A stretch of DNA of 64,000 nt, taken from NCBI RefSeq assembly GCF_900100295.1, contig NZ_FNEV01000004.1, positions 124,001 to 188,000 of the forward strand, written 5' to 3'. The DNA is from Salimicrobium halophilum (GTDB lineage Bacteria > Bacillota > Bacilli > Bacillales > Halobacillaceae). How positions within the stretch are numbered: position 1 is the stretch's first letter; each line of letters starts with the position of its first letter. The notes beneath the pieces were generated by a model. The model worked only from the letters and a program-made list of their open reading frames with translations, had not been told where the DNA came from and searched no databases. Below are positions 8,671 through 16,182 of this stretch, piece by piece. A program made the translations under genes and the position numbers.

Positions 8671-10080
8671 TTATGCTTCAATCAGCTTGTTCACCTGTTT
8701 CTTCCACAATCCGAAGCCGCCATCCATGTTGCGGATGTCTGTGATGCCATTCGCCTGCAGAATGCTTGTTGCAATTGCGGAACGAGCGCCGGAGCCACAT
8801 TGGACGATCAATGGACGGTCGCTCGGCACCTCGTCGATTTTATCCGGAAGGAACCCGAGATAAATATGAGATGCACCATCGATGTGCCCTTCTTCGTACT
8901 CTTCCTCTGAGCGTACATCGAGCACTTTCGCTTCTCCTTTTTCGATCATGGAGACCGACTCTTCAGGAGTGACGTTGTGATAATGCTCCGTACGACTGCT
9001 CGTGGAAACGGCCTGGGCAGCATCCATATAGTGTGTGATGTTATCGATGCCGATAGAGCGAAGCGCCGCTAGTACTTCTGTACGGTCTTTTTCGTCCGTA
9101 AGAATATACAGATCGCGGTCGTAATCAACGACCCAACCGGCCCAGTTGGCGAACGATTTATTGAATGGAATGTTGTACGTTCCTTTTACGTGATTCTTCG
9201 CGAAGCGTGCGGAATCGCGTGTGTCGACAACCTGCACACCGTTATCGATCGCTTCTTCGAGTTCGTTCGGATTATCGATACGCTTAGGATCATTCAATTC
9301 GCGCACGATGTTCGGACCGACCTTGTTCACTTTTTTCATTTCCGCGAAATATACAGGGGGAGCTGGTTGTCCGTCCGTCAGTTCCTTCACGAACTCCTCC
9401 GCATTGTCATGTTTGAATACCCAGTTCTCTGCCTTCTCGTACCCAAGCGTGGACTGGGGTACGGAACCCAGGGACTTCCCGCATGCACTACCGGCGCCGT
9501 GACCTGGCCAGATCTGCAGGTAATCCGGAAGTTCGCTGAATTTCTGAAGGGATTCGAACATCTGATAGCCGCCTTTTTCAGCTGTACCTTCCGCGCCTGC
9601 CGCTTTCTCGAGAAGGTCCGGACGGCCGACGTCACCGACGAACAGGAAGTCTCCGGTGAAGACACCCATCGCGTTGTCCGTGCCGCCATCTTTAAGCGTA
9701 AAGGACAAGCTCTCCGGCGTATGTCCAGGGGTATGAATAACACCCATACGTACATTACCGACTTTGATTTCATCTCCATCTTTCAATAGCTGGTGCGGTA
9801 AATGATCGATATTTTGGTATTTCCAGTCACTGTCCCCTTCATCAGACACGTACAGCGTAGCACCGAGGCGCTCTGCCATTTCCCGACCACCGGAAACGAA
9901 GTCTGCATGAATGTGGGTCTCAAGAGCACCAGTGATCCGAAGTCCATTCTGATTAGCCGCTTCGATATACTGCTCAATCTCACGAGCTGGGTCGACCACT
10001 ACGGCTTCTCCGCTCGCCTGGCACCCGACAAGATAAGAAGCTTGAGCTAAATAGTTATCATAGAAATGTTTCAGTAACAT
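8671..10080 (-). CDS. CstB-like persulfide dioxygenase-sulfurtransferase (MBL-rhodanese)
   Basis: 469 residues in the order metallo-beta-lactamase domain (1-250), inactive rhodanese (about 265-355) and active rhodanese (about 370-465). Iron-site motifs are THIHADFVSG, HTPGHTPES and FTGDFLFVGDVGRPD. The middle rhodanese lacks the active Cys (ILTDEKDRT), while the last one has it (VQCGSGARSA). This matches CstB, a non-heme iron enzyme that oxidises low-molecular-weight persulfides to thiosulfate plus thiol. A CstR-type operator lies between its start and the upstream gene, at 10109-10124. Ribosome site GGGAGG is 9 nt before the ATG. It is expected to be induced by sulfide or persulfide stress together with the island at 12.2-17 kb. 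Confidence 0.92.
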   Translation of the reverse strand: MLLKHFYDNYLAQASYLVGCQASGEAVVVDPAREIEQYIEAANQNGLRITGALETHIHADFVSGGREMAERLGATLYVSDEGDSDWKYQNIDHLPHQLLKDGDEIKVGNVRMGVIHTPGHTPESLSFTLKDGGTDNAMGVFTGDFLFVGDVGRPDLLEKAAGAEGTAEKGGYQMFESLQKFSELPDYLQIWPGHGAGSACGKSLGSVPQSTLGYEKAENWVFKHDNAEEFVKELTDGQPAPPVYFAEMKKVNKVGPNIVRELNDPKRIDNPNELEEAIDNGVQVVDTRDSARFAKNHVKGTYNIPFNKSFANWAGWVVDYDRDLYILTDEKDRTEVLAALRSIGIDNITHYMDAAQAVSTSSRTEHYHNVTPEESVSMIEKGEAKVLDVRSEEEYEEGHIDGASHIYLGFLPDKIDEVPSDRPLIVQCGSGARSAIATSILQANGITDIRNMDGGFGLWKKQVNKLIEA

Positions 10081-10108
10081 AGAACATTACCTCCCGTTCT
10101 TTTTTAAC

Positions 10109-10124
10109 CTACCATTAGGGGTAT
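10109..10124 (-). promoter_or_regulatory. CstR-type operator upstream of the persulfide dioxygenase
   Basis: On the reverse strand ATACCCCTAATGGTAG, one mismatch from the ATACC-N6-GGTAT pattern found in front of cstR and the sulfur-relay operon. It lies about 30 bp upstream of the start codon. Confidence 0.75.
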
Positions 10125-10150
10125 ATCCGTTTACAAAAAAACTTAAACCT

Positions 10151-10723
10151 CTATTCCATTTCCTCGAGTCGTTGCTTCATGAGATCCTTGTTCATCGCAC
10201 CGAGAATGACCGACTGCACCTTGCCTTCTCTGTCTACGAAAACAGATGTCGGCACAGGTCCTACTTCGTACAGTCCCGAAACATCCGTGTTACGATCAAG
10301 CAAAATAGGAAAAGACAGGTTGAATTCTCCTACGAACTGACTGACTGCATTCCTCGAAGATTCCGTTTCCGTCATATTCACCGCAAGAATCTTGAGGTCA
10401 TCTTCCTTTTGATACATTTCCTCCATATCAGGCATCTCTGCTCGACAAGGAGGACACCAGGTTGCCCAGAAGTTGATAATGACAGGAGTACCGCGATAGT
10501 CAGACAAGCTGACTTCTTCTCCGCCTAATGTCTGCAAGGTGAAGTCAGGGGCCTGTTCCCCTTTTTCGAAACTGGTGGCATCTTCCTGGCCATCAGGCCC
10601 CTCAGCCGTCATCACAGTATCTCCTGCTTTCTTTTCAGCTTTCTCTTCCGGCTCGTACAATAGGTCGTACAGGGCCCAGCCGAACAGGCCCACGACGACG
10701 ACAATCACTGCCCATTTCTTCAT
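10151..10723 (-). CDS. TlpA/ResA-like membrane-anchored thiol-disulfide oxidoreductase
   Basis: 190 residues: an N-terminal membrane anchor (about 3-20), an acidic linker, then a thioredoxin fold with active site WATWCPPCRAEMPD (CxxC) near residue 88. Such proteins face the outside of the membrane and receive electrons from CcdA-type proteins to reduce extracytoplasmic disulfides, for example in cytochrome c maturation. The ATG at 10723 is chosen because GGAGGG precedes it and it overlaps the ccdA stop as TAATG, showing translational coupling. Third gene of a three-gene operon placed beside sulfur genes. Confidence 0.9.
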   Translation of the reverse strand: MKKWAVIVVVVGLFGWALYDLLYEPEEKAEKKAGDTVMTAEGPDGQEDATSFEKGEQAPDFTLQTLGGEEVSLSDYRGTPVIINFWATWCPPCRAEMPDMEEMYQKEDDLKILAVNMTETESSRNAVSQFVGEFNLSFPILLDRNTDVSGLYEVGPVPTSVFVDREGKVQSVILGAMNKDLMKQRLEEME

Positions 10724-11487
10724 TACAAAATCCCTCCAAACAGAATCGTTCCGAGGTTCGAGAACCATGTATCCTGAACCATACGGAGAAGCATATTAGA
10801 GATTTTCGTCAGCTGACCGGTATAAAGCAATACCCCCATCACTACCATCAGGCTTCCTCCGACTTTCATGAAAACCTGACTATAGCGGACCACTGTTCTT
10901 GCCGATCCGACGAAGAACGAGAACAGAAGAAACGGTACAGCAAATCCTAGCACATAAAAGACGCTGTAGATCATACCCTGCGCGGGGTTACTGGCAGCCA
11001 GCACAAGAATCGAACCGAAAATCGGACCGATACAAGGCGTCCAGCCTGCCGCAAATCCCACACCGGTGAACACCGAGCCGGTATAGCCGAGAGCTTTCTT
11101 AGGCTTTACAGAAAATCGTTTTTCTTTCATCAACCAGGTGAAATTGATCCATCCTGCCACGAAAAGTCCCATCACGATGATGAATACACCAGCAATCCTT
11201 TGAAGAAATACTCCGGAATCTCCCGTAAGTACACCCTGCATCCATTGACCGGCAAGAGATGCACCGAAGCCGAGACTCAAGAAGATCGAAGCGACTCCGA
11301 TAAGAAAGAAAACGGAATGAAGAAGTACCTTCTTTCTGATCTGAGGATTTTTCTGATCCTGGATATCTTTGACACTCATACCTGTAATGTATGATAGATA
11401 AGCCGGGAAAATCGGCAACGTACACGGGGAAAGGAAAGAAAGTACCCCGGCACCGAAAGCCAGCCAAAACGTTACGTCCGCTTCCAT
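10723..11487 (-). CDS. ccdA: CcdA-family thiol:disulfide interchange membrane protein
   Basis: 254 residues, with at least six predicted membrane helices. The N-terminal motif FLSPCTLPIFPAYLSYITG and the central FAAGWTPCIGPI each carry one of the two redox-active cysteines of the CcdA/DsbD core. It moves electrons from cytoplasmic thioredoxin across the membrane to the TlpA-like protein encoded next. Start 11487 has GGAGGG 7 nt upstream and overlaps the upstream gene by 16 bp. In this setting it may serve thiol homeostasis during persulfide stress rather than only cytochrome c assembly; that is inference. Confidence 0.9.
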   Translation of the reverse strand: MEADVTFWLAFGAGVLSFLSPCTLPIFPAYLSYITGMSVKDIQDQKNPQIRKKVLLHSVFFLIGVASIFLSLGFGASLAGQWMQGVLTGDSGVFLQRIAGVFIIVMGLFVAGWINFTWLMKEKRFSVKPKKALGYTGSVFTGVGFAAGWTPCIGPIFGSILVLAASNPAQGMIYSVFYVLGFAVPFLLFSFFVGSARTVVRYSQVFMKVGGSLMVVMGVLLYTGQLTKISNMLLRMVQDTWFSNLGTILFGGIL

Positions 11488-12071
11488 TTATATACCCTCC
11501 TGTCTATTATAAATATGCCTGCAGCTGCGACGATGTAGAACCCGGCATCTACCGGGATTCCCATCACATCAAGTACCGGACCGTTCAAGCTGAGCAATCC
11601 GGCCACCAGCATACCGGCCTCCAAAAATATGGGCCAGTACCTTTTCCATAAAAAACTTCCTATATATATGATAAACCAGAGGACAAGTTCTTCCAGTGGA
11701 CGATCATTCATGACCACAGTACTTATAATATAGTAGAAAAAGAATGCCCCCGAAAGAAGAACAACCATTCCATACAGCTCGTCCTTTCCCGCGGACAGCC
11801 GGTAAGCATGGATCAGCATTGCCCCCACCCCTATGTAAAACTCCAGCGTTCCACTCGGATAGCTGAGCACAGCGACCGGATACTCCAGAATCATCGGAAA
11901 AGTCGTGAGCAACTTTGCTCCCATAAATACGACGAAGAATGTCGTCAGGAGAGATGTTCCTTTCGAAAGTATGTATTTCATTTCCTTTCTATCTGTATGC
12001 ATTGCTGCAAACAAAGCTATACTTATAATAATAGCGACAACGCGCACCATTATATAGGGAGGGATAAACAT
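11472..12071 (-). CDS. Six-helix membrane protein of unknown function, first gene of the ccdA operon
   Basis: 199 residues, almost entirely hydrophobic with about six membrane helices, and charged loops such as HTDRKEMK and a C-terminal RRVYKWKR that should be cytoplasmic. I do not recognise the family. It overlaps ccdA by 16 bp and has an AAAGGAG ribosome site 8 nt before its ATG, so it is certainly expressed with ccdA and the TlpA-like gene. Contains no cysteine pair, so it is unlikely itself to be a thiol-redox relay. A role as partner or substrate channel of CcdA is a guess. Confidence 0.75.
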   Translation of the reverse strand: MFIPPYIMVRVVAIIISIALFAAMHTDRKEMKYILSKGTSLLTTFFVVFMGAKLLTTFPMILEYPVAVLSYPSGTLEFYIGVGAMLIHAYRLSAGKDELYGMVVLLSGAFFFYYIISTVVMNDRPLEELVLWFIIYIGSFLWKRYWPIFLEAGMLVAGLLSLNGPVLDVMGIPVDAGFYIVAAAGIFIIDRRVYKWKRT

Positions 12072-12278
12072 TTCCTCTACTCCTTTATATCACAGTCTGA
12101 TTTTTATTTTGTGAAGAATAAATGAACGTCCCGATAGAACTCGAACTACAAATACCCCCATCCCTTTATACCATATTATATGTTTACAATTGTGAGGAAT
12201 GAATGAACACTCGTGTTTATCTTTATACCTGCAAGGGTACAGGGTATGGAGAAAATATACAATAAGGAGAGATGTTTT
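12072..12278. promoter_or_regulatory. Divergent promoter region with a 19-bp direct repeat
   Basis: This region separates the ccdA operon (reverse) from the DUF302 gene (forward). A 19-bp sequence, TTGTGA[AG]GAAT[AG]AATGAAC, occurs twice (12109-12127 and 12190-12208), 81 bp apart, with two mismatches. A possible operator, ATACCTGCAAGGGTAC, lies at 12225-12240. The latter also reads as a sigma-B-like promoter (GTTTAT-N14-GGGTAC, 12215-12240), so its regulator is ambiguous. Confidence 0.55.
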
Positions 12279-12662
12279 ATGTTCCACTATACCGTAGAAA
12301 CCGATAAAAGTGTTGATCAGGCCGTCGAAGCAATCGAAGCAAGTCTGAAAGATGCCCAGTTCGGCGTCCTCTGGAATTTCGATGTGAAAGAGACTCTTCA
12401 GGGCAAAGGACTCGATTTCGATACGGATTTCCGTATCCTTGAAGTATGTAACCCGAAAGAAGCGAAGGGCGTGCTTGATAAAAATCTTCTGGCCGGCTAC
12501 TTCCTTCCTTGTAAAATGGTCGTCTATAACGACCAGGGACAGACGAAGATCGGAATGCCGAACCCTACATCCCTTATGGAACTCGTCGATGATGAAGAAA
12601 TCAAAGCAATTGCAGCAGATATCGAAGAACGTCTGAAGAAATGCATGGACGATGCAGCATAA
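12279..12662 (+). CDS. DUF302 family protein
   Basis: 127 residues, soluble, with the DUF302 pattern: start MFHYTVETDKSVDQAVEAIE, then FGVLWNFDVKETL, and a conserved core FRILEVCNPKEAKGVL and LAGYFLPCKMVVY with two cysteines. DUF302 proteins are small dimers of unknown biochemical role, often encoded with sulfur or thiol genes. The ATG at 12279 is preceded by AAGGAGA. It sits between the ccdA operon and cstR and carries an operator-like site upstream, so I infer it belongs to the persulfide response. Confidence 0.85.
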   Translation: MFHYTVETDKSVDQAVEAIEASLKDAQFGVLWNFDVKETLQGKGLDFDTDFRILEVCNPKEAKGVLDKNLLAGYFLPCKMVVYNDQGQTKIGMPNPTSLMELVDDEEIKAIAADIEERLKKCMDDAA

Positions 12663-12684
12663 AGCCTCCTATCCGGGGGCTTTT
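12661..12684 (+). terminator. Terminator after the DUF302 gene
   Basis: AAAGCCTCC pairs with GGGGGCTTT directly after the stop codon, followed by TTTTCCCTTTTT. Confidence 0.8.
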
Positions 12685-12704
12685 CCCTTTTTCAAATGAG
12701 GATG

Positions 12705-12733
12705 TTGACAAAATACCTAATGGGGTATATTAT
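12705..12733 (+). promoter_or_regulatory. Promoter P1 with CstR operator (first of three)
   Basis: TTGACA (12705-12710), 17-bp spacer, TATTAT (12728-12733). The operator ATACCTAATGGGGTAT (12713-12728) fills the spacer, so bound repressor would block polymerase. Confidence 0.85.
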
Positions 12734-12782
12734 ATTGGATGTGCCCGACAGAGAAAGACCAAAAAAATAGAAAACCCGGCTG

Positions 12783-12811
12783 TTGACATTATACCTATGA
12801 GGGTATATAAT
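12783..12811 (+). promoter_or_regulatory. Promoter P2 with CstR operator (second of three)
   Basis: TTGACA (12783-12788), 17-bp spacer, TATAAT (12806-12811): a perfect consensus sigma-A promoter. The operator ATACCTATGAGGGTAT is at 12791-12806. It lies 78 bp downstream of P1. Confidence 0.88.
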
Positions 12812-12844
12812 GGATTACAGTTGAGTTTTGAAGAAGCACAAACC

Positions 12845-12864
12845 CAACGAAAAATTTTTCGTTG
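12845..12864 (+). repeat. Perfect 20-bp palindrome overlapping the P3 -35 element
   Basis: CAACGAAAAATTTTTCGTTG is perfectly self-complementary and includes the TTG of the P3 -35 hexamer. Its role is unknown. Confidence 0.7.
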
Positions 12865-12890
12865 ACAAAATACCCTAAGGGGTATAAAAT
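12862..12890 (+). promoter_or_regulatory. Promoter P3 with CstR operator (third of three)
   Basis: TTGACA (12862-12867), 17-bp spacer, TAAAAT (12885-12890). The operator ATACCCTAAGGGGTAT is at 12870-12885. It lies 79 bp downstream of P2 and 33 bp before the cstR start codon. Confidence 0.88.
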
Positions 12891-12922
12891 AATCATCAGT
12901 AACGCAAAGGGAGGGAAACGAC

Positions 12923-13180
12923 ATGGAATACAGCAACAAAGAGAAGAACAGAATCAAACGTCTTGAAGGTCAGCTTCGCGGGGTACTGCGGATGATGGAG
13001 GAAGGCAAGGACTGCAAAGACATCATCACCCAGCTGTCCGCCTCCCGGAGCGCCATCGACCGTTCCATCGGTGTCCTGGTAAGTTCCAACCTGGTTGAAT
13101 GCGTGAGAGAAGAACAGAACCAGGAAAATCAGGAAGAAGCGATCAACGAAGCAGTTCAGTTGCTCGTCAAAAGCAGATAA
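12923..13180 (+). CDS. cstR: CstR-type persulfide-sensing repressor (CsoR family)
   Basis: 85 residues of the all-helical DUF156/CsoR fold. Cysteines sit at positions 31 (GKDCKD) and 60 (LVECV), the same positions as the two reactive Cys of Staphylococcus aureus CstR. The copper-binding His of true CsoR is replaced by Asn (SSNLVEC), so this senses sulfane sulfur rather than Cu(I). Persulfides would cross-link the cysteines and release DNA. Three tandem promoters upstream each carry its likely operator, implying autoregulation. B. subtilis YrkD is the positional counterpart. Ribosome site GGGAGGG precedes the ATG. Confidence 0.92.
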   Translation: MEYSNKEKNRIKRLEGQLRGVLRMMEEGKDCKDIITQLSASRSAIDRSIGVLVSSNLVECVREEQNQENQEEAINEAVQLLVKSR

Positions 13181-13214
13181 AAAATTTTAAACGAATAAAT
13201 ACCCATATAGGTAT
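13177..13214 (+). promoter_or_regulatory. CstR operator and AT-rich block before the DsrE gene
   Basis: Operator ATACCCATATAGGTAT at 13199-13214 overlaps the ribosome-site region. The 27 bp from 13177 to 13203 recur with a single mismatch at 14592-14618 in front of the rhodanese-MBL gene, in both cases directly after the stop codon of the preceding gene. Confidence 0.8.
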
Positions 13215-13229
13215 AAGGAGGAACTAATC

Positions 13230-13715
13230 ATGTCAGAAGAAAGAAAAAAGACGAACATTATTCTATTCAGTGGTGACTACGACAAAGCAATGGCTGCTTA
13301 CATCATCGCAAACGGTGCAGCAGCTTATGATCACGATGTAACCATTTTCCACACATTCTGGGGACTGAACGCTCTCCGTAAAGACGACAAGATGCTCGTC
13401 GATAACAAATCCACCATCGAGAAACTATTCGGCCGCATGATGCCACGTGGCGCGAAACGCATGGGGATTTCAAAAATGAACTTCGGCGGATTCGGTCAGA
13501 AAATGATCAAAGACGTAATGAAGAAGCATAACGCTATGCCCGTTGAAGATCTTATCGAAATGGCACAGGAACAGGATATTCAATTGATTGCATGTACAAT
13601 GACGATGGATCTGCTCGGTCTGAAAAAAGAAGAGCTCATTGATGACATCGTATACGGCGGTGTAGCTGCTTATATCGGTGAAGGCGAAGACGGCGCAATC
13701 AACCTATTTATCTAA
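13230..13715 (+). CDS. yrkE: DsrE/DsrF-family sulfur relay protein (YrkE-like)
   Basis: 161 residues of the DsrE2/DrsE fold. The N-terminal ILFSGDYDKAMAAYIIANGA, the FWGLNAL segment and the conserved Cys in LIACTMTMDLLG near residue 126 mark the family; that Cys carries persulfide sulfur. In S. aureus the same activity is one domain of the fused protein CstA (rhodanese-TusA-DsrE); here it is a separate gene at the head of the relay operon. Ribosome site AAGGAGGA, 8 nt before the ATG, follows the operator immediately. Confidence 0.9.
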   Translation: MSEERKKTNIILFSGDYDKAMAAYIIANGAAAYDHDVTIFHTFWGLNALRKDDKMLVDNKSTIEKLFGRMMPRGAKRMGISKMNFGGFGQKMIKDVMKKHNAMPVEDLIEMAQEQDIQLIACTMTMDLLGLKKEELIDDIVYGGVAAYIGEGEDGAINLFI

Positions 13716-13733
13716 GTGTCAGGAGGAATTAAT

Positions 13734-14024
13734 ATGAAAACTATTCAAGCGAAAGAAGTAGAAACGAGATACAACGATTTGAATGTAGTCGACGTACGCG
13801 AAGCGGAGGAAGTGGCCGAAGGCAAAATCCCTGGCGCCACTCACATCCCGCTGGGTGTCCTTGAATACCGCATGAACGAACTTGATAAAAACACCCCTTA
13901 CGTGATGGTTTGCCGTTCCGGCGGAAGAAGCTCTCAAGCGACACGCTTCCTCCAGGATCAGGGTTACGATGTCACCAACATGGAAGGCGGAATGATGAGT
14001 TACAACGGAGATACCGAAAAATAA
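13734..14024 (+). CDS. Single-domain rhodanese sulfurtransferase
   Basis: 96 residues, one rhodanese domain with CH2A-like VVDVREAEEVAEGKIPGATHIP and the active-site loop VCRSGGRSS (Cys near residue 61). It takes up or hands on sulfane sulfur as a cysteine persulfide. The ATG at 13734 follows AGGAGGAATTAAT and is 18 bp beyond the DsrE stop, so the genes are one operon. It resembles the rhodanese part of S. aureus CstA. Confidence 0.92.
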   Translation: MKTIQAKEVETRYNDLNVVDVREAEEVAEGKIPGATHIPLGVLEYRMNELDKNTPYVMVCRSGGRSSQATRFLQDQGYDVTNMEGGMMSYNGDTEK

Positions 14025-14037
14025 GGAGGAATGTCAG

Positions 14038-14595
14038 ATGACTATCCAGACAGATGTTCAACTTGATGCAAAGGGTCTTGCTTGCCCGATGCCGATCGTA
14101 AAAACGAAAAAATCGATGAAAGATCTTGAACCCGGTCAGGTACTGGAAATCCAGGCTACAGACCAGGGTTCCACGACAGACTTGAAAGCGTGGGCGGATA
14201 AGTCCGGCCATCAGTACCTCGGAACAAACGAAAGCGACGGTGTCCTTTACCACTACGTGCGTAAAGCGGACGAAGAGAAAGCCGAGACCTCTCATCCGAA
14301 CACGGTCGACAACAAAGATCTTGAATCTCTCGGCGACGATGCAGTGGTTATAGATGTGAGAGAATCTGCGGAATACGCCTTCGGTCATATTCCAGGAGCG
14401 ATTTCCGTACCTCTCGGGGAACTTGAAGAACGGATGAACGAAATCGACGCTTCTAAAGATGTGTACGTCGTGTGCCGCACGGGGAACCGTAGCGACATGG
14501 CTGCACAGAAGCTTGCAGAGAACGGTTATGACAAAGTGTATAACGTGATCCCTGGCATGAGCGAATGGAATGGGGATACAGAGAAAGCCAAATAA
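14038..14595 (+). CDS. yrkF: TusA-rhodanese fusion sulfurtransferase (YrkF-like)
   Basis: 185 residues. TusA domain at about 1-78 with the sulfur-binding motif LACPMPIVKTKK (Cys near 16), a linker, then a rhodanese domain at about 95-182 with VIDVRESAEYAFGHIPGA and active-site loop VCRTGNRSD. The fusion probably passes persulfide between its two cysteines. The domain order TusA-rhodanese is the one seen in B. subtilis YrkF. It begins 13 bp after the preceding rhodanese gene with an AAGGAGGA ribosome site. Confidence 0.93.
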   Translation: MTIQTDVQLDAKGLACPMPIVKTKKSMKDLEPGQVLEIQATDQGSTTDLKAWADKSGHQYLGTNESDGVLYHYVRKADEEKAETSHPNTVDNKDLESLGDDAVVIDVRESAEYAFGHIPGAISVPLGELEERMNEIDASKDVYVVCRTGNRSDMAAQKLAENGYDKVYNVIPGMSEWNGDTEKAK

Positions 14596-14629
14596 AAAAT
14601 TTTAAACGACTAAATACCTTAGGGGGTTT
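14592..14629 (+). promoter_or_regulatory. Internal CstR-like operator before the rhodanese-MBL gene
   Basis: ATACCTTAGGGGGTTT (14614-14629) matches the operator except at its right end. It is preceded by the same AT-rich block as at 13177. The AGGGGG of the operator also serves as ribosome site for the ATG at 14635. Confidence 0.65.
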
Positions 14630-14634
14630 ATAAA

Positions 14635-15762
14635 ATGGCATTACATGCAATGAAACCATCAGAACTTGCGAAGAAAGTAGTAAACAAAGAAGACCTCTTC
14701 ATTCTTGACGTCCGTACGGAGGATGCATTCGAAGACTGGAAAGTAGAAGGCGAAAACTTCGAATACAAAAACGTCCCTTACTTCGACTTGATCGACGGCG
14801 TCGAAGACATCATGGACGATCTTCCAAAAGATAAAGAAATCCTTGTCGTATGTGCCAAAGAAGGATCTTCCATCATGGTCGGTGACATGCTTTCTGATGA
14901 AGGTCTCGAGGTTTCTTACCTTGAAGGCGGCATGAAAGCATGGAGTGAACACCTCGAACCTGTAAAGATCAGTGACTTGAACAATGGCGGAGAACTATAT
15001 CAGTTCGTACGTCTCGGAAAAGGGTGCCTATCTTATATGGTCCTCTCCGGCGGCGAAGCTGCTGTCATTGATGCCAATCGTATGACAAACATCTATACAG
15101 ATTTCGCTAAAGAAAAAGGTGTCACGATCAATCATACAATGGATACGCACCTTCACGCCGACCACATCTCAGGCGGTCGTGCACTGGCTGAGGAAACAGG
15201 CGGCTCATACTGGCTTCCACCGAAAGATGCAACAGAAGTCACATTCGATTATCAGGCCCTTGAAGATGGAAACACGATCAAAGTCGGTGACACGAACATC
15301 GACATCCAGGCCCTTTACTCCCCTGGACACACGATCGGCTCCACATCTTTCGTAGTCGACGAACAGTATCTAATGACAGGTGACATCCTGTTCATCGATT
15401 CCATCGGCCGTCCGGACCTCGCCGGTAAAGCGGACGACTGGGTCGGAGACCTTCGTACGACGCTATACGAAAGATACCAGAACCTTTCTGAAGAGCTCAT
15501 TGTACTTCCAGCTCACTACATGATTCTTGATGAGCTGAACGATGACGGCTCCGTACAGGAGAAACTATCGGTTCTTTATGCACAGAACCATGGTCTCAAT
15601 ATCGAAGACGAGGATGAATTCAGAAGAACCGTAACAGAGAACCTTCCACCACAACCGAACGCTTATCAGGAGATCCGCGAGACGAACATGGGTCAGATCA
15701 CTCCGGATAGCGAGAAGAAACGTGAAATGGAAATCGGTCCGAACCGTTGTGCCGTACGCTAA
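14635..15762 (+). CDS. yrkH: Rhodanese-metallo-beta-lactamase fusion (YrkH-like)
   Basis: 375 residues: N-terminal rhodanese (about 1-105; loop VVCAKEGSS with Cys near 80), then a metallo-beta-lactamase domain with [22 protein letters not shown] and [16 protein letters not shown]. These are the metal ligands of the persulfide-dioxygenase/glyoxalase II superfamily. The domain order is the reverse of that in the CstB-like protein encoded at 8671-10080. A likely second persulfide-handling hydrolase or dioxygenase. Fourth gene of the relay operon, homologous in position to B. subtilis yrkH. Confidence 0.92.
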   Translation: MALHAMKPSELAKKVVNKEDLFILDVRTEDAFEDWKVEGENFEYKNVPYFDLIDGVEDIMDDLPKDKEILVVCAKEGSSIMVGDMLSDEGLEVSYLEGGMKAWSEHLEPVKISDLNNGGELYQFVRLGKGCLSYMVLSGGEAAVIDANRMTNIYTDFAKEKGVTINHTMDTHLHADHISGGRALAEETGGSYWLPPKDATEVTFDYQALEDGNTIKVGDTNIDIQALYSPGHTIGSTSFVVDEQYLMTGDILFIDSIGRPDLAGKADDWVGDLRTTLYERYQNLSEELIVLPAHYMILDELNDDGSVQEKLSVLYAQNHGLNIEDEDEFRRTVTENLPPQPNAYQEIRETNMGQITPDSEKKREMEIGPNRCAVR

Positions 15763-15828
15763 GGCGGCATAACGGAAGACCCTAACTTTTTAAATACTAT
15801 TTATTCAAATTCAAGGAGGATGTTTAAC

Positions 15829-16059
15829 ATGAACGTAGCAAAAACACTTGACGCAACAGGACTAGCTTGCCCAATGCCAATCGTAAAAACGAAGAAAGCG
15901 ATCAAAGACATCGAAACAGGAGAAGTGCTTGAAGTACAAGCGACAGACCAGGGTGCAAAAAGTGACCTTGCCGCTTGGACCAAGTCTTCCGGTCACGAGC
16001 TTATCGATACAGACGAAAGCTCTGACGTGCTGAAGTTCTGGATCAAAAAGGGAGAGTAA
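15829..16059 (+). CDS. yrkI: TusA-like sulfur carrier (YrkI-like)
   Basis: 76 residues, one TusA domain: LDATGLACPMPIVKTKKAI with the carrier Cys near residue 13, and the family's ATDQGAKSDLAAW. It is very similar to the TusA half of the fusion at 14038, suggesting duplication. The ATG at 15829 follows AAGGAGGATGTTTAAC. A hairpin terminator follows, so it may end the first transcript segment. Confidence 0.93.
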   Translation: MNVAKTLDATGLACPMPIVKTKKAIKDIETGEVLEVQATDQGAKSDLAAWTKSSGHELIDTDESSDVLKFWIKKGE

Positions 16060-16077
16060 ATCTCCGGCCGGACATGT

Positions 16078-16114
16078 GGAGGGAACCTTGAAAAAGGTTC
16101 CCTCTTCCATTTTG
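16078..16114 (+). terminator. Hairpin terminator between yrkI and the permease gene
   Basis: GAGGGAACCTT pairs with AAGGTTCCCTC (16079-16104), followed by TTCCATTTTG. The T tract is imperfect, so read-through into the permease gene is likely. Confidence 0.75.
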
Positions 16115-16182
16115 TCAGCTTAAAGGCAACACAGAGACGAAGAAGTACAAAATAAAACTTTCTTTAAAAGGAGGAATTCATC

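Noticed and set aside
12735-12790. Short leader peptides between the cstR promoters
   Set aside because: Frames of 11-15 codons exist but lack ribosome sites; their stop codons arise only from the TGA inside TTGACA.
12641-12865. 74-codon forward frame across the three cstR promoters
   Set aside because: It spans a terminator, two -35/-10 sets and operators, with no ribosome site.
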